From STD2-77 sp964503935 (GTDB lineage Bacteria; Patescibacteriota; Minisyncoccia; JAHIHE01; JAGLIN01): DNA of 22,354 nucleotides. Below are positions 1 through 7,081 of this stretch, in pieces. Positions within the stretch are counted from its first letter, which is position 1; the number at the start of each line of letters is the position of its first letter. The stretch lies in contig CAZDCJ010000014.1 in the NCBI GenBank assembly GCA_964503935.1, positions 1 to 22,354 of the forward strand, read 5' to 3'. The position numbers and the translations under genes are program-made. Under the pieces are notes generated by a model. That model had not been told where the DNA came from. It did no database searches and worked only from the letters and a program-made list of their open reading frames with translations.

Positions 1-436
1 ACAACTTCCCCAGTACCCTCTCTTCCTTCCTGCGCATCACTTCGTAATCCTCGTCTTTGATATGGTCGTAGCCCAGAAGATGAAAAAGTCCGTGGATGAA
101 AAGTATGTCGATTTCCTTGTCTAAGGAATGCCCCTTCTCTTTCGCCTGACTCTCCGCCCGCGGATAGCAGATAAATATCTCGCCCAGGTAAGACACGCCG
201 TCTTTCGGAGAAATGAAATCATCCTCGTTCTCGCCCTCGAAAGAAAGCACGTCCGTCACCCGGTCGATTCCCCGATACCTGCGGTTAAGAGTCCGGATCC
301 GCTTTTCTCCCGCGAACACCAAGCTAACTTCCGCCTCTCTTCGGATCTTTTCCACCGACAAAGCCGCATCCATCGCCTTTTGCAGTCTCTTGACGTTTAT
401 CCCGTCTTTCGTGAAATTCCTAATGAGAAGCGCCAT
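1..436 (-). CDS. ybeY: Endoribonuclease YbeY (rRNA maturation), reaches window edge
   Basis: Translating the minus strand from the ATG at 436 gives 145 residues, ending in GKL at the window edge; the next codon begins with T, so the stop probably lies just outside. The diagnostic UPF0054 zinc motif HxxxHxxGxxH is present as HGLFHLLGYDH, with H115, H119 and H125 as metal ligands, and TDVLSF (61-66) matches the family core. YbeY is a single-strand endoribonuclease acting in 16S rRNA 3'-end maturation and ribosome quality control. The length fits the usual 145-160 residues. No SD is visible; the leader before the ATG is A/T-rich. It is the last gene of an rpsU-yqeY-unknown-ybeY run, and rpsU, yqeY and ybeY are often neighbours in bacteria. 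Family assignment is firm. Confidence 0.95.
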   Translation of the reverse strand, partial: MALLIRNFTKDGINVKRLQKAMDAALSVEKIRREAEVSLVFAGEKRIRTLNRRYRGIDRVTDVLSFEGENEDDFISPKDGVSYLGEIFICYPRAESQAKEKGHSLDKEIDILFIHGLFHLLGYDHIKDEDYEVMRRKEERVLGKL

Positions 437-460
437 TTTTAAGATAGGTTACGCTAATAT

Positions 461-1156
461 CTATAAATTCTCATCTATATATTCTTTTATAAAATCCCTT
501 ACCTTGGTCCGTTGCTCGTCGTTAAAAATCAGAAGGCTTTTTGACTTAAGTTTATTCTCGCTATCTACATGAGCATAAGACTGAACGGTATATTCCTGCC
601 CGATATCAGGGTCACGATCTTCTGTATAAGTAGAAACGATGAATTTTCCAGGATTGTAAGTATACTGTTCGATAGGCATTCCCATCTCAGTACCGATATA
701 GATTCTTCCCGAAGAATCAAGTTCAATCCGGATATCTTTGGCTTTTCTAAAATCCCTCAATCCGTCTTTCCCCACGGGCGCCAATGCCAAGGCCAGCTTA
801 TATCTATCCAATTCATCTAGCTTTACCAGGACCCGATCATTTTCCGGACTTTTTCTGACCATATCTTCCAATTCAGGCAAAACATAATCTTCCGATTCCT
901 TGACCAGTGTCTTGATATCCTTTCCCGTGTAAGCGGTCAAGAAAGTTACCGCCTCGGATCGGTTGCGACTCATCTTGTCCGGTTTATCGTCGCTTTTTTT
1001 CAAAGGAAAACCCGCCTCAGCACAATTCGTCCGCACCGCATAACGCACCCCTGCTCTTTTGTATGACTCTTTAAGACCGCCCTTCATATCATCAAAGACC
1101 TCTTTGACGGTAGGATTTCTTTCCGCATTCGGCTGTGGCGGCCCTTCAAATGACAT
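461..1156 (-). CDS. Hypothetical protein between yqeY and ybeY
   Basis: I do not recognise this family. The reading frame extends upstream to a GTG at 1216, but the ATG at 1156 (MSFEGPPQPNAE) begins a more natural protein of about 231 residues, so I prefer it; neither start has a strong SD. The protein is charged and looks soluble, with no signal peptide or membrane segment. The N-terminal third is Lys/Arg-rich and probably helical. The C-terminal half alternates short strand-like segments (IRIELDSSGRIYIGTEMGM, KFIVSTYTEDRDPDIGQEY) and ends in an acidic helix. It lies 25 bases upstream of ybeY and about 120 bases after yqeY on the same strand, so cotranscription is likely. No function can be assigned. 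Confidence 0.7.
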   Translation of the reverse strand: MSFEGPPQPNAERNPTVKEVFDDMKGGLKESYKRAGVRYAVRTNCAEAGFPLKKSDDKPDKMSRNRSEAVTFLTAYTGKDIKTLVKESEDYVLPELEDMVRKSPENDRVLVKLDELDRYKLALALAPVGKDGLRDFRKAKDIRIELDSSGRIYIGTEMGMPIEQYTYNPGKFIVSTYTEDRDPDIGQEYTVQSYAHVDSENKLKSKSLLIFNDEQRTKVRDFIKEYIDENL

Positions 1157-1275
1157 ATTTTGTTGCCTGATTTTATAAATATTCCCGCGCGCTTCCGCTA
1201 AGCCCGATTCAATCACACCGACCGATGTCGGACATAAATCGGCTTATCCGCGCACAAAAAAACTTTAAGCGGCTC

Positions 1276-1722
1276 TTAACCGTTTAAAGTCTCTTTGACG
1301 ATCTTGCTGACTAGAGCGCCGTCCGCCCGTCCTTCCGTGGCTTTCATCGCCTCTTTCATGACCAGCCCAAAATTCTTGGCCTCAGCCTCGCCCAAAGAAC
1401 CGACCGCGCTTGCGACCGTGCTTCGGATCTCATCCTCGCTCATCATCGCGGGTTGGTACTTTTCCAGGACGGATAGCTCGCCCTTCTCCTGCTCAGCCAG
1501 ATCTTCCCGGCCGCCGGCCATATACTGCTCGATAGAATCCTTACGCGCCTTGATATTCCTTCTCACGACACCCAGGACATCTTTGTCATCCGGCTCTTTC
1601 TGGAGCTTGATGGCCTCGTTCTTGATGTCGGAAGTCAGCATCCGCAGTACGTCCCTCGTAACATTGTCTCCTTTTCTCATCGCCTCTTTAAGATCTTCCT
1701 TTATTTTGCTCTCGAGTTCCAT
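1276..1722 (-). CDS. yqeY: GatB/YqeY domain protein
   Basis: This 148-residue protein matches the stand-alone YqeY family. It has an N-terminal helical part (LKEAMRKGDNVTRDVLRML), a middle segment with KARKDSIEQYMAGGREDLAE, and the C-terminal tail-like domain ending in ATEGRADGALVSKIVKETLNG. The family resembles the tRNA-binding tail domain of GatB, the amidotransferase that corrects mischarged tRNAs. The stand-alone version has no firmly established role, although tRNA-related amidase activity is often annotated. Length matches the family (about 148). The ATG at 1722 is preceded by an A/T-rich leader without SD. It follows rpsU by about 37 bases on the same strand, the order found in many bacteria, and should share the rpsU promoter. 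Confidence 0.93.
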   Translation of the reverse strand: MELESKIKEDLKEAMRKGDNVTRDVLRMLTSDIKNEAIKLQKEPDDKDVLGVVRRNIKARKDSIEQYMAGGREDLAEQEKGELSVLEKYQPAMMSEDEIRSTVASAVGSLGEAEAKNFGLVMKEAMKATEGRADGALVSKIVKETLNG

Positions 1723-1759
1723 AAGTCTTAAATAATAGCGTATAAAAGTCTTGCCAATA

Positions 1760-1999
1760 TTATCTCTTAAACCTGTTGAATTCTTCTTCGAGCTTGCCCA
1801 GTTTGCGATCTCTTTCCTTCTGGGCTACGATCTGGTTCCGGCGAAGAGCGCTCTTGCGCCTCTCGGTGCGGCTTTTGGACTTTTCCTGGAAGCGGACGCT
1901 GCGTGCCTGCAAAAGCAGCCCGCTTTGCTGGACCTTCCGGGAAAACCGTCTAAGCAAAGAACCAACGCTTTCGTTGTCTTTCTTCTTGACTTCAATCAT
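1760..1999 (-). CDS. rpsU: Ribosomal protein S21 (bS21)
   Basis: The 79-residue, very basic protein begins MIEVKKKDNESVGSLLRRFSR, the standard bS21 N-terminus, followed by a long Arg/Lys-rich helix (SRTERRKSALRRNQ). bS21 sits on the 30S platform near the anti-SD end of 16S rRNA. The protein is a little longer than the usual 58-71 residues, with a C-terminal charged extension (KLGKLEEEFNRFKR). Unlike most core genes here, it has a perfect SD (GGAGGTGATT, 4 bases before the ATG). It heads the rpsU-yqeY-unknown-ybeY series behind its own promoter at 2048-2075. Confidence 0.93.
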   Translation of the reverse strand: MIEVKKKDNESVGSLLRRFSRKVQQSGLLLQARSVRFQEKSKSRTERRKSALRRNQIVAQKERDRKLGKLEEEFNRFKR

Positions 2000-2047
2000 T
2001 TGTAATCACCTCCAATGTGATATTTAGGATATATAAAAACTTATTTT

Positions 2048-2075
2048 AGTATAACAGGATTTCTAGGTTTGGCAA
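2048..2075 (-). promoter_or_regulatory. Predicted sigma70-type promoter of rpsU cluster
   Basis: On the minus strand, TTGCCA and TATACT are separated by 16 bases, about 50 bases before the rpsU ATG. The position fits a housekeeping promoter for rpsU, yqeY, the unknown gene and ybeY. Assigned by eye. Confidence 0.6.
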
Positions 2076-2114
2076 GGAAAGCCGTTATCCTTCGAAAATC
2101 GAGAGGTCTTACGT

Positions 2115-2203
2115 TGTCATCCTAAGCCTATGGCGAAGGATTTCGTCGTATCCCGCATAAAATCGGGATTCTTCACTTCACATACGCTCCGTTCAGAATG
2201 ACA
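2115..2203. repeat. Dispersed palindromic repeat, copy 1
   Basis: This 89-base intergenic unit has inverted ends TGTCATCCT and AGAATGACA. Its inner hairpin TCCCGCATAAAATCGGGAT is shared, with small changes, with copy 3 at 15768. It lies between the rpsU promoter and an unknown gene. Ends of this type are known from non-coding palindromic repeats scattered in many bacterial genomes. Confidence 0.6.
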
Positions 2204-2222
2204 CCGCCTTACTCTGCTGATT

Positions 2223-3026
2223 TCACTGCTTCACTTCCGTCCCGCCCCATTCCACGACCGCGAAGCCCTTGCGTTCAAACGGCCATATCTCCTGCGGCTC
2301 GACTTCTTGCCAGCCGTCCAAAGCTCTATAGACCATAAAAACCCTCAGCACCGAATCCGGCTCCGGCTCGATACTGAGCCTGGCATGATCGGCATACTCC
2401 TCTTTAGTGGCAAAATGAATCAGATTATATTCATTATCCTTCATCTGCGGCATCCAATAAACGATGAACTCATTGTATTCTTTGGGAGTGAGGCCGAGGC
2501 GGGAAAGTTTTTCCTGGAGAAAGGAAGCCATATCTTTGCCTCTGACGACAAAGCCCTTTTCCATATCATAATTCCTATTCTCGTTATCTTTTCCTTCCCA
2601 GAAGAGATAGCTGTATTCCTGTTTGTCCTTGGAATTGATCAGCTTTCCGTCCGGATAAGCCGTCACCTGCCAGCCGTCATCATAGGCGGGATAGGTGGCG
2701 GTAAGCTTGCCCTCATAGTCGAGTGTGACCTTCGTCTCTTGCTCTCTTTCCGGATAAAGATAGATGACGGGCTTCCAGGCATCAGAAGAATAAGAAGATT
2801 CATAAGACTTCGCTACACACTCTTGCCTTCCCATTTCATAGACTTTCACCACACATATCTCATTTTCATTTTCAAAGAAAGTAACTTCTTCGGGGATAAT
2901 ATGTGCTGCAAGCGCAATCGTGATAAGTGCCGTTAGTGAAATCAACCCCCAGCAACATATTTTAAATAACTTTTTGAGAGCATGAAGGATTGTAGTCCGA
3001 TCAAATCGAGCCTTGATGTTATCCAT
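2223..3026 (-). CDS. Hypothetical membrane-anchored exported protein with KPVIYLYP motif
   Basis: The 267-residue protein has a basic, helical N-terminus followed by one hydrophobic segment (about residues 22-42, CCWGLISLTALITIALAAHI). A large polar domain follows that should lie outside the membrane. It contains KPVIYLYPEREQETKV (about 85-100), a Tyr/Trp-rich stretch around DDGWQVTAYPDGKL, then EYSYLFWEGKD and YNEFIVYWMPQM. I recognise KPVIYLYP proteins as recurring in metagenome-derived small bacterial genomes, but I know no assigned function. Alternating strand-like blocks suggest a beta-rich domain. It lies 36 bases after the HIT gene on the same strand and may be cotranscribed. The ATG at 3026 has no SD. 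Confidence 0.75.
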   Translation of the reverse strand: MDNIKARFDRTTILHALKKLFKICCWGLISLTALITIALAAHIIPEEVTFFENENEICVVKVYEMGRQECVAKSYESSYSSDAWKPVIYLYPEREQETKVTLDYEGKLTATYPAYDDGWQVTAYPDGKLINSKDKQEYSYLFWEGKDNENRNYDMEKGFVVRGKDMASFLQEKLSRLGLTPKEYNEFIVYWMPQMKDNEYNLIHFATKEEYADHARLSIEPEPDSVLRVFMVYRALDGWQEVEPQEIWPFERKGFAVVEWGGTEVKQ

Positions 3027-3062
3027 GTTCAGTTTTAATGATGAAATATCTCCAGTATCCGA

Positions 3063-3413
3063 TTAATTGATCGGCCCGATATCTTCCCTGAGCCTCGCTC
3101 CGCCCAGAAGATGCATATGGATATGCGGCACTTCCTGCCCGCCATTGTGGCCGGTGCGGATAAGGAGCTTGTAGCCTCCCGCGGCTATATCCAAATCCGC
3201 CGCAATCTTCTTGGCCGCGAAGATAAGATGCCCCATCGTCTCGATGTCGTCCTCTTCTATGTCATTCACCGACTCGATGTGTTTCTTGGGAATGATAAGC
3301 ACGTGCACCGGCGCAATCGGATGGATATCATGGAAAGCGAACACGAAGTCGTCTTCGTAGGCCTTCTTGGCCGGGATTTCCCCGGCGATGATCTTGTCGA
3401 ATATGCAGTCCAT
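3063..3413 (-). CDS. HIT family nucleotide hydrolase (histidine triad)
   Basis: The 116-residue protein begins CIFDKIIAGEIPAKKAYEDD and carries the HINT-branch motif HIHMHLLGG at residues 97-105. H97, H99 and H101 form the triad and H99 is the expected nucleophile; H45 lies in the conserved IPKKHIES block. Family members hydrolyse adenosine phosphoramidates and related nucleotide conjugates as cytosolic homodimers. The length is typical (about 110-120). The ATG at 3413 has no SD. The unknown membrane protein follows on the same strand; upstream lies repeat copy 2. Confidence 0.93.
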   Translation of the reverse strand: MDCIFDKIIAGEIPAKKAYEDDFVFAFHDIHPIAPVHVLIIPKKHIESVNDIEEDDIETMGHLIFAAKKIAADLDIAAGGYKLLIRTGHNGGQEVPHIHMHLLGGARLREDIGPIN

Positions 3414-3452
3414 ATATTTGATTTAAGAAGTTAAGATACGATTGTCCCAGTC

Positions 3453-3584
3453 TGTCATTTCGACCAAAGGGAGAAATCTGGGAATTGGACGGAACGAATC
3501 AAAACGTTTTGTTCATAAATATAATGCACGAAGCGCATTGGTCATTCTTCAGATTTCTCAGTCGTTCCTCCGGTCAAAATGACA
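3453..3584. repeat. Dispersed palindromic repeat, copy 2
   Basis: This 132-base unit has inverted ends: TGTCATTTCGACC at the left and GGTCAAAATGACA at the right. A second inner pair follows (GAGAAATCTG and CAGATTTCTC). The centre is A/T-rich and unlike the other copies. It fills most of the gap between hisS and the HIT gene. Confidence 0.6.
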
Positions 3585-3627
3585 AAGCCTGATTTTCTGA
3601 TAAAAAATTTCGGCACCCCTTATGCGC

Positions 3628-3654
3628 AAGAACAGCCCTCTTTCCAAGGACTGT
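3628..3654 (-). terminator. Possible weak terminator after hisS
   Basis: On the minus strand ACAGTCCT pairs with AGGGCTGT through one G-U pair, around a 7-base loop, and is followed by TTCTTG. The T-tract is poor, so this may only be a 3' stem-loop. It lies about 20 bases past the hisS stop. Confidence 0.35.
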
Positions 3655-3674
3655 CCTTTATTTCAAAACCCGTG

Positions 3675-5006
3675 TTATTTCTTCAGCATCCTTCTTACAT
3701 CCTTCACGATGTCTGCCATCATGACGGTCTCCTGCATGCCACTCTTCATGTCCCGCACGATTACCGTGCTGTCTATTGCTTCTTTCTGGCCGATGATGAG
3801 CGCGAGCTTGGCATGCGCCTTATTCGCCATGCGGAGCTGCGACTTGATGCTACCCCGGCCGACGGATTCTCCTACTGTGATTTCCGTATCAATGAGATTA
3901 TCGAAGACCTTCATGACTTTCCTCCGAGCCATATCTCCGAGCTGGACCAGATACACGTCCTTATTGATCTTCGGCTCGAGATCGAGATCCAGTTTCATCA
4001 CCTTTTCCGCGACACGCTCTACTCCGAACGAGAATCCCACTGCCGGAGTCTCTTCTCCGCCAAGGAGCCCCACGAGCCCATCGTATCTTCCACCGCCGCC
4101 AAGAGCCGACTGGCGGGATTCAGCATCTTCGCCATCCGTCCACACTTCGAATACCGTCCGGGTATAGTAGTCCAGACCCCTTACGAGGTTAGGATTGAGG
4201 ACATACGGGATCTCGAGTTCGTCCAGGAATTCCAGCACGCTCTTAAAATGGGAGTTGCAGTCACCACAGAGGTTGTCGATGATCTGCGGAGCTCCGGCAG
4301 CGACCTGCATGCATTTCTCTTCCTTGCAGTCCAAGAGACGCATCGGGTTCTTCTCCAGCCTGCGTTTGCAGTCCGGACAGAGCTTATTGATCTTCATATC
4401 GTAATAATCCGTCAGAAGCTTCTTGTACTTGGCGCGGCAAGTCGCGCATCCGATGCTGTTGATCTGGATCGAGATATTCCCGATTCCGATCTTCTGGAAT
4501 ATCTTCCAGGCGAGATAGATGATATGCGCATCGATCGCCGGACTGTCTTCGCCCAGTATCTCCGCCCCGAACTGATGGAACTGGCGGTATCTTCCCTGCT
4601 GCGGCTTTTCATAGCGGAACATCGGACCCTCGTAATAAAGCCGCACCGGCTGGGTCCACCTGCTCATTCCGTTCTCGATATATGAGCGGACCACGCCCGC
4701 CGTCCCTTCCGGCCGGAGAGACACCTTGTCTCCTCCCTGGGTCTCGAAAGAGAACATCTCTTTCTCTACGATATCGGTCACCTGGCCGACGCCGCGTTTG
4801 AAAAGGTCAGTATTCTCCATGATCGGAGTCTCAATCCTCCCGAAACCAAAATTCTCGCACATCGTGCTGGCATTCCGGAGTATATGATCCCAGACGAATT
4901 GTTCGGGCGGAAGGATATCCTTCATTCCTTTGATCGACTGGATCGGCTTCATCTTCTTCTTGGCTTTTTTCTCAGTTTCTTCTTTTTTGACTCGAGGCAT
5001 AGGCAT
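3675..5006 (-). CDS. hisS: Histidine-tRNA ligase (HisRS)
   Basis: This 443-residue class II aminoacyl-tRNA synthetase charges tRNA-His. Visible motifs are KGMKDILPPE (26-35), motif 2 with RPEGT (98-102) and RQFHQFGAEI (141-150), the histidine-specific LVRGLDYYTRT (274-284), ALGGGGRYDGLVG (301-313), and motif 3 PAVGFSFGVERV (321-332). The C-terminal anticodon-binding domain follows from about 350. Two details stand out. The N-terminus carries a Lys/Glu-rich extension of about 20 residues before the normal start of the fold. The insertion between motifs 2 and 3 holds four cysteine pairs (C187/C190, C210/C213, C227/C232, C247/C250), as in the cysteine-rich HisRS subgroup, and may bind metal. The gene starts 9 bases after the second flavoprotein gene, so it is the last gene of the lepB operon. 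No SD is visible. Confidence 0.97.
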   Translation of the reverse strand: MPMPRVKKEETEKKAKKKMKPIQSIKGMKDILPPEQFVWDHILRNASTMCENFGFGRIETPIMENTDLFKRGVGQVTDIVEKEMFSFETQGGDKVSLRPEGTAGVVRSYIENGMSRWTQPVRLYYEGPMFRYEKPQQGRYRQFHQFGAEILGEDSPAIDAHIIYLAWKIFQKIGIGNISIQINSIGCATCRAKYKKLLTDYYDMKINKLCPDCKRRLEKNPMRLLDCKEEKCMQVAAGAPQIIDNLCGDCNSHFKSVLEFLDELEIPYVLNPNLVRGLDYYTRTVFEVWTDGEDAESRQSALGGGGRYDGLVGLLGGEETPAVGFSFGVERVAEKVMKLDLDLEPKINKDVYLVQLGDMARRKVMKVFDNLIDTEITVGESVGRGSIKSQLRMANKAHAKLALIIGQKEAIDSTVIVRDMKSGMQETVMMADIVKDVRRMLKK

Positions 5007-5015
5007 TCGATAAAA

Positions 5016-5546
5016 TTAACTAAAAATATCTTTTGAAAAATCATCTATCTTTCTCACACTCTCGGCATCGTTCTCCACGTCGCGGCAGTTCTCGCCGCAA
5101 AGATATAGGCTGCCGACGATCTCCATCCCGAAAGAATCCATAACGGATCTCACCGGCACGATGGCCTTGTCTATCGTCTTCCCTTCTCCGCCGGCAAAGA
5201 CCGCGACGACTTTCTTTTCCCTCAGCCTGTCCGTCCGATAAAAGACGTTCAGCCTGTCGAAAAAGACTTTCATCATTCCCGAGACATTATCGTAATAATT
5301 CGGACTTCCGAAGATTATCAGGTCACTCGCCTCCATCTTCGCGATGACGAGCGTCGCGTCGTCTGATATCGGACACGCTCCGGTATCGTCGCAAGCAAGG
5401 CACCCGCGGCAATATCTCACATCCATTTTCCTGAGCAGCGCAAGGTCCGTCTCATGCCCCGCCGCTGCCGCATTCTCCAGAAGCCTGCGCAATATGAATT
5501 CAGTATTTCCATGCCGCGGGCTCCCGCAGATAGCTATTATGTCCAT
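5016..5546 (-). CDS. Flavodoxin-fold NAD(P)H:FMN reductase, second of tandem pair
   Basis: The 176-residue protein has the flavodoxin-like phosphate-binding start MDIIAICGSPRHGNTEFILR. A cysteine cluster follows at about 46-58 (CRGCLACDDTGAC). The conserved SDLIIFGSPNYYDNVSGMMK block (about 74-93) gives FMN contacts and a dimer helix. This arrangement is that of the multimeric flavodoxin/iron-sulfur flavoprotein-like reductases. In iron-sulfur flavoproteins a compact cysteine motif binds a 4Fe-4S cluster, so a cluster is possible here but unproven. Electron donor and acceptor are unknown. It is a close paralogue of 5551-6090, which ends 4 bases upstream, so the pair probably arose by tandem duplication. 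It sits in the lepB-hisS operon. Confidence 0.88.
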   Translation of the reverse strand: MDIIAICGSPRHGNTEFILRRLLENAAAAGHETDLALLRKMDVRYCRGCLACDDTGACPISDDATLVIAKMEASDLIIFGSPNYYDNVSGMMKVFFDRLNVFYRTDRLREKKVVAVFAGGEGKTIDKAIVPVRSVMDSFGMEIVGSLYLCGENCRDVENDAESVRKIDDFSKDIFS

Positions 5547-5550
5547 GATG

Positions 5551-6090
5551 TCAGCTTATGACGCTCTTGATAAAATCATCGATCTTCTGCAATGATTCAG
5601 GGTTAGTCTCCACATCCTGGACCTTCTTAGCCACGAGATAGAGCTCGCCCGCAATGGGCATCTCAAGTATTTCCGCGACCGAAGTGATGGTCGCGATCGA
5701 TGCCGCCGCGCCCTTCGGGTCCGAGACTTCCCCGACCATGATTGCCGCGGCTTTCTTCCCCTTAAGGACATTATTCTCCCCTCTGAGCGGATTAAGTCGG
5801 TCGAAAAAGTCTTTCATGATGCCGGAAACATTGTTGAAATAATTCGAGCTTCCGAAGACGATCAGGTCATTCGATTTCATCCTGTCGATGATGACATTCA
5901 TATCGTCTCTCATGTTGCACATTCCGTTATCTTCACAGTCGAAACATCCATTGCAGTGAGCTATCTTCTTCTCGCGAAGAATGACCAGTTCCGTCTTATG
6001 TCCCGATTCCTCCGCTTTGGTTAAGAACCTCTTAAGGATAAACTCCGTGTTTCCCCTCCTAGGGCTTCCACAAATCGCTATGATGTTCAT
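5551..6090 (-). CDS. Flavodoxin-fold NAD(P)H:FMN reductase, first of tandem pair
   Basis: From the ATG at 6090 the protein has 179 residues and opens MNIIAICGSPRRGNTEFILK, collinear with its paralogue at 5016-5546. The open frame reaches further to 6186, but that would overlap the lepB 3' end and add 32 residues of no flavodoxin character, so 6090 is preferred. The cysteine group is CNGCFDCEDNGMC and the FMN-site block is NDLIVFGSSNYFNNVSGIMK. The two copies have diverged throughout but keep all four cysteines. A stem (AGCTAACTGATATT with AATATCAGCT, 6094-6132) lies between the lepB end and this ATG and may affect coupling of the two genes. Confidence 0.87.
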   Translation of the reverse strand: MNIIAICGSPRRGNTEFILKRFLTKAEESGHKTELVILREKKIAHCNGCFDCEDNGMCNMRDDMNVIIDRMKSNDLIVFGSSNYFNNVSGIMKDFFDRLNPLRGENNVLKGKKAAAIMVGEVSDPKGAAASIATITSVAEILEMPIAGELYLVAKKVQDVETNPESLQKIDDFIKSVIS

Positions 6091-6124
6091 AATGAGCTGA
6101 TATTTAATTAATGATTGATCAATA

Positions 6125-6817
6125 TCAGTTAGCTGCGTCATAATTGGACGATTCGAATACGGACATGCTGTCAAACGGCCACGCACGCACCCACGCTTTC
6201 CCTATTATATAATTCTTATCCAGTATCCCCCATCTCCGGGAATCCGAGCTCGCACCGCGGTTGTCTCCCAGGACGTAATATTCAGTATCTCCCAGTTCTT
6301 CGAGGTCGGAACCCGTAGTCACCACCGAATCCGCAAGATATACGCTCTCGTCAAGGATGAAACCGTCCGGATTCTCCGCGTTGAAGATCTTCACCTCTCC
6401 GTTCTCTATCTGTATGGTCTCCCCCGGCAGGCCGACGATCCTTTTTATGAAATACTCGCTCGTGTCATTGGGATAGCGGAAGATTATCACGTCTCCCCGC
6501 TTGGGCTTCTCCAGCCGATAACCGATCTCGTTCACGATCAAATAATCCCCGTCTTCGAAATTCGGTTCCATGCTCGATCCCTTCACGAAGAAAGGCTGGA
6601 TGACAAAGGACCTGACGACGAAGATCAGGATGAGGCTTACGATGACTACACGGATGGTCTCAAAAGAAAAATCAAGAAAGTTCTTGACTGAATCCATGAC
6701 CCCGCTATCCTCCGCGCCCGTATCTATCTTCTTCTCTTCGATGTCCGGAGCTGTTTCTGCGGCCATTTTTTCTCCTTTTTCCGGACTCCCGTCATTTTTT
6801 TTCTCTATTTCCATCAT
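6125..6817 (-). CDS. lepB: Signal peptidase I
   Basis: The 230-residue type I leader peptidase cuts signal peptides from exported proteins at the outer face of the cytoplasmic membrane. After an acidic, charged N-terminal region (1-45) there is one membrane segment (about 55-76, IRVVIVSLILIFVVRSFVI). The catalytic Ser box is VKGSSMEPNFEDGD (S82) and the general-base Lys box is YFIKRIVGLPGE (K125). The conserved GDNRGASSDSRRWG lies at 184-197. The length and single anchor resemble the Gram-positive/cyanobacterial S26A type. Two adjacent ATGs (6817, 6814) could serve as start; no SD is visible. It is the first gene of a four-gene operon driven by the promoter at 6857-6885. Confidence 0.96.
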   Translation of the reverse strand: MMEIEKKNDGSPEKGEKMAAETAPDIEEKKIDTGAEDSGVMDSVKNFLDFSFETIRVVIVSLILIFVVRSFVIQPFFVKGSSMEPNFEDGDYLIVNEIGYRLEKPKRGDVIIFRYPNDTSEYFIKRIVGLPGETIQIENGEVKIFNAENPDGFILDESVYLADSVVTTGSDLEELGDTEYYVLGDNRGASSDSRRWGILDKNYIIGKAWVRAWPFDSMSVFESSNYDAAN

Positions 6818-6856
6818 ATTGTTTTATTATAAGGGGCATCTTGCCCGTATGCGCCT

Positions 6857-6885
6857 ATGATATAACTTTTTGGAAACCAAGTCAA
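6857..6885 (-). promoter_or_regulatory. Predicted promoter of lepB-hisS operon
   Basis: TTGACT and TATCAT on the minus strand are separated by exactly 17 bases, about 40 bases before the lepB ATG. It diverges from the LCP-gene promoter across a 264-base gap in which I see nothing else. Confidence 0.65.
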
Positions 6886-7023
6886 ACAGGCATTCCGACC
6901 CTAAAAATCCCTTTTGCCGCCTGGTCAAAGGCCGGCTCCGGTTTTCCGGAAAAGCTGCGGTTTGCAATCGATTCCACTCCTTCTCGCTCCCGGATGGACC
7001 CTTTTTGGGACAGATACCCGAAA

Positions 7024-7052
7024 TAGACATTTCGAAGCGGATATTATAGAAT
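7024..7052 (+). promoter_or_regulatory. Predicted promoter of LCP-family gene
   Basis: TAGACA and TAGAAT are spaced by 17 bases, ending 29 bases before the ATG at 7082. The expected start site near 7059 would leave a leader of about 20 bases without SD. Confidence 0.6.
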
Positions 7053-7081
7053 AAGGACATCAACTATCTTTCCTTGCGCAG

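Noticed and set aside
128..572. Two plus-strand open frames over the start of the window
   Set aside because: They are antisense to ybeY, whose zinc motif is unmistakable on the minus strand, and their composition is not protein-like.
1157..1216. GTG start at 1216 for the unknown gene upstream of ybeY
   Set aside because: The added residues are not like the rest of the protein and there is no SD; the ATG at 1156 is simpler. Not excluded.
3579..4685. A 368-codon plus-strand open frame
   Set aside because: It lies antisense to hisS, which shows all class II synthetase motifs; the frame begins inside repeat copy 2.
6091..6186. N-terminal extension of the first flavodoxin-like reductase to 6186
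   Set aside because: It would overlap lepB by about 60 bases, and the paralogue begins exactly at the position matching 6090.
6827..7063. Short open frames in the lepB/LCP gap
   Set aside because: They cover two divergent predicted promoters and show no SD or coding character.
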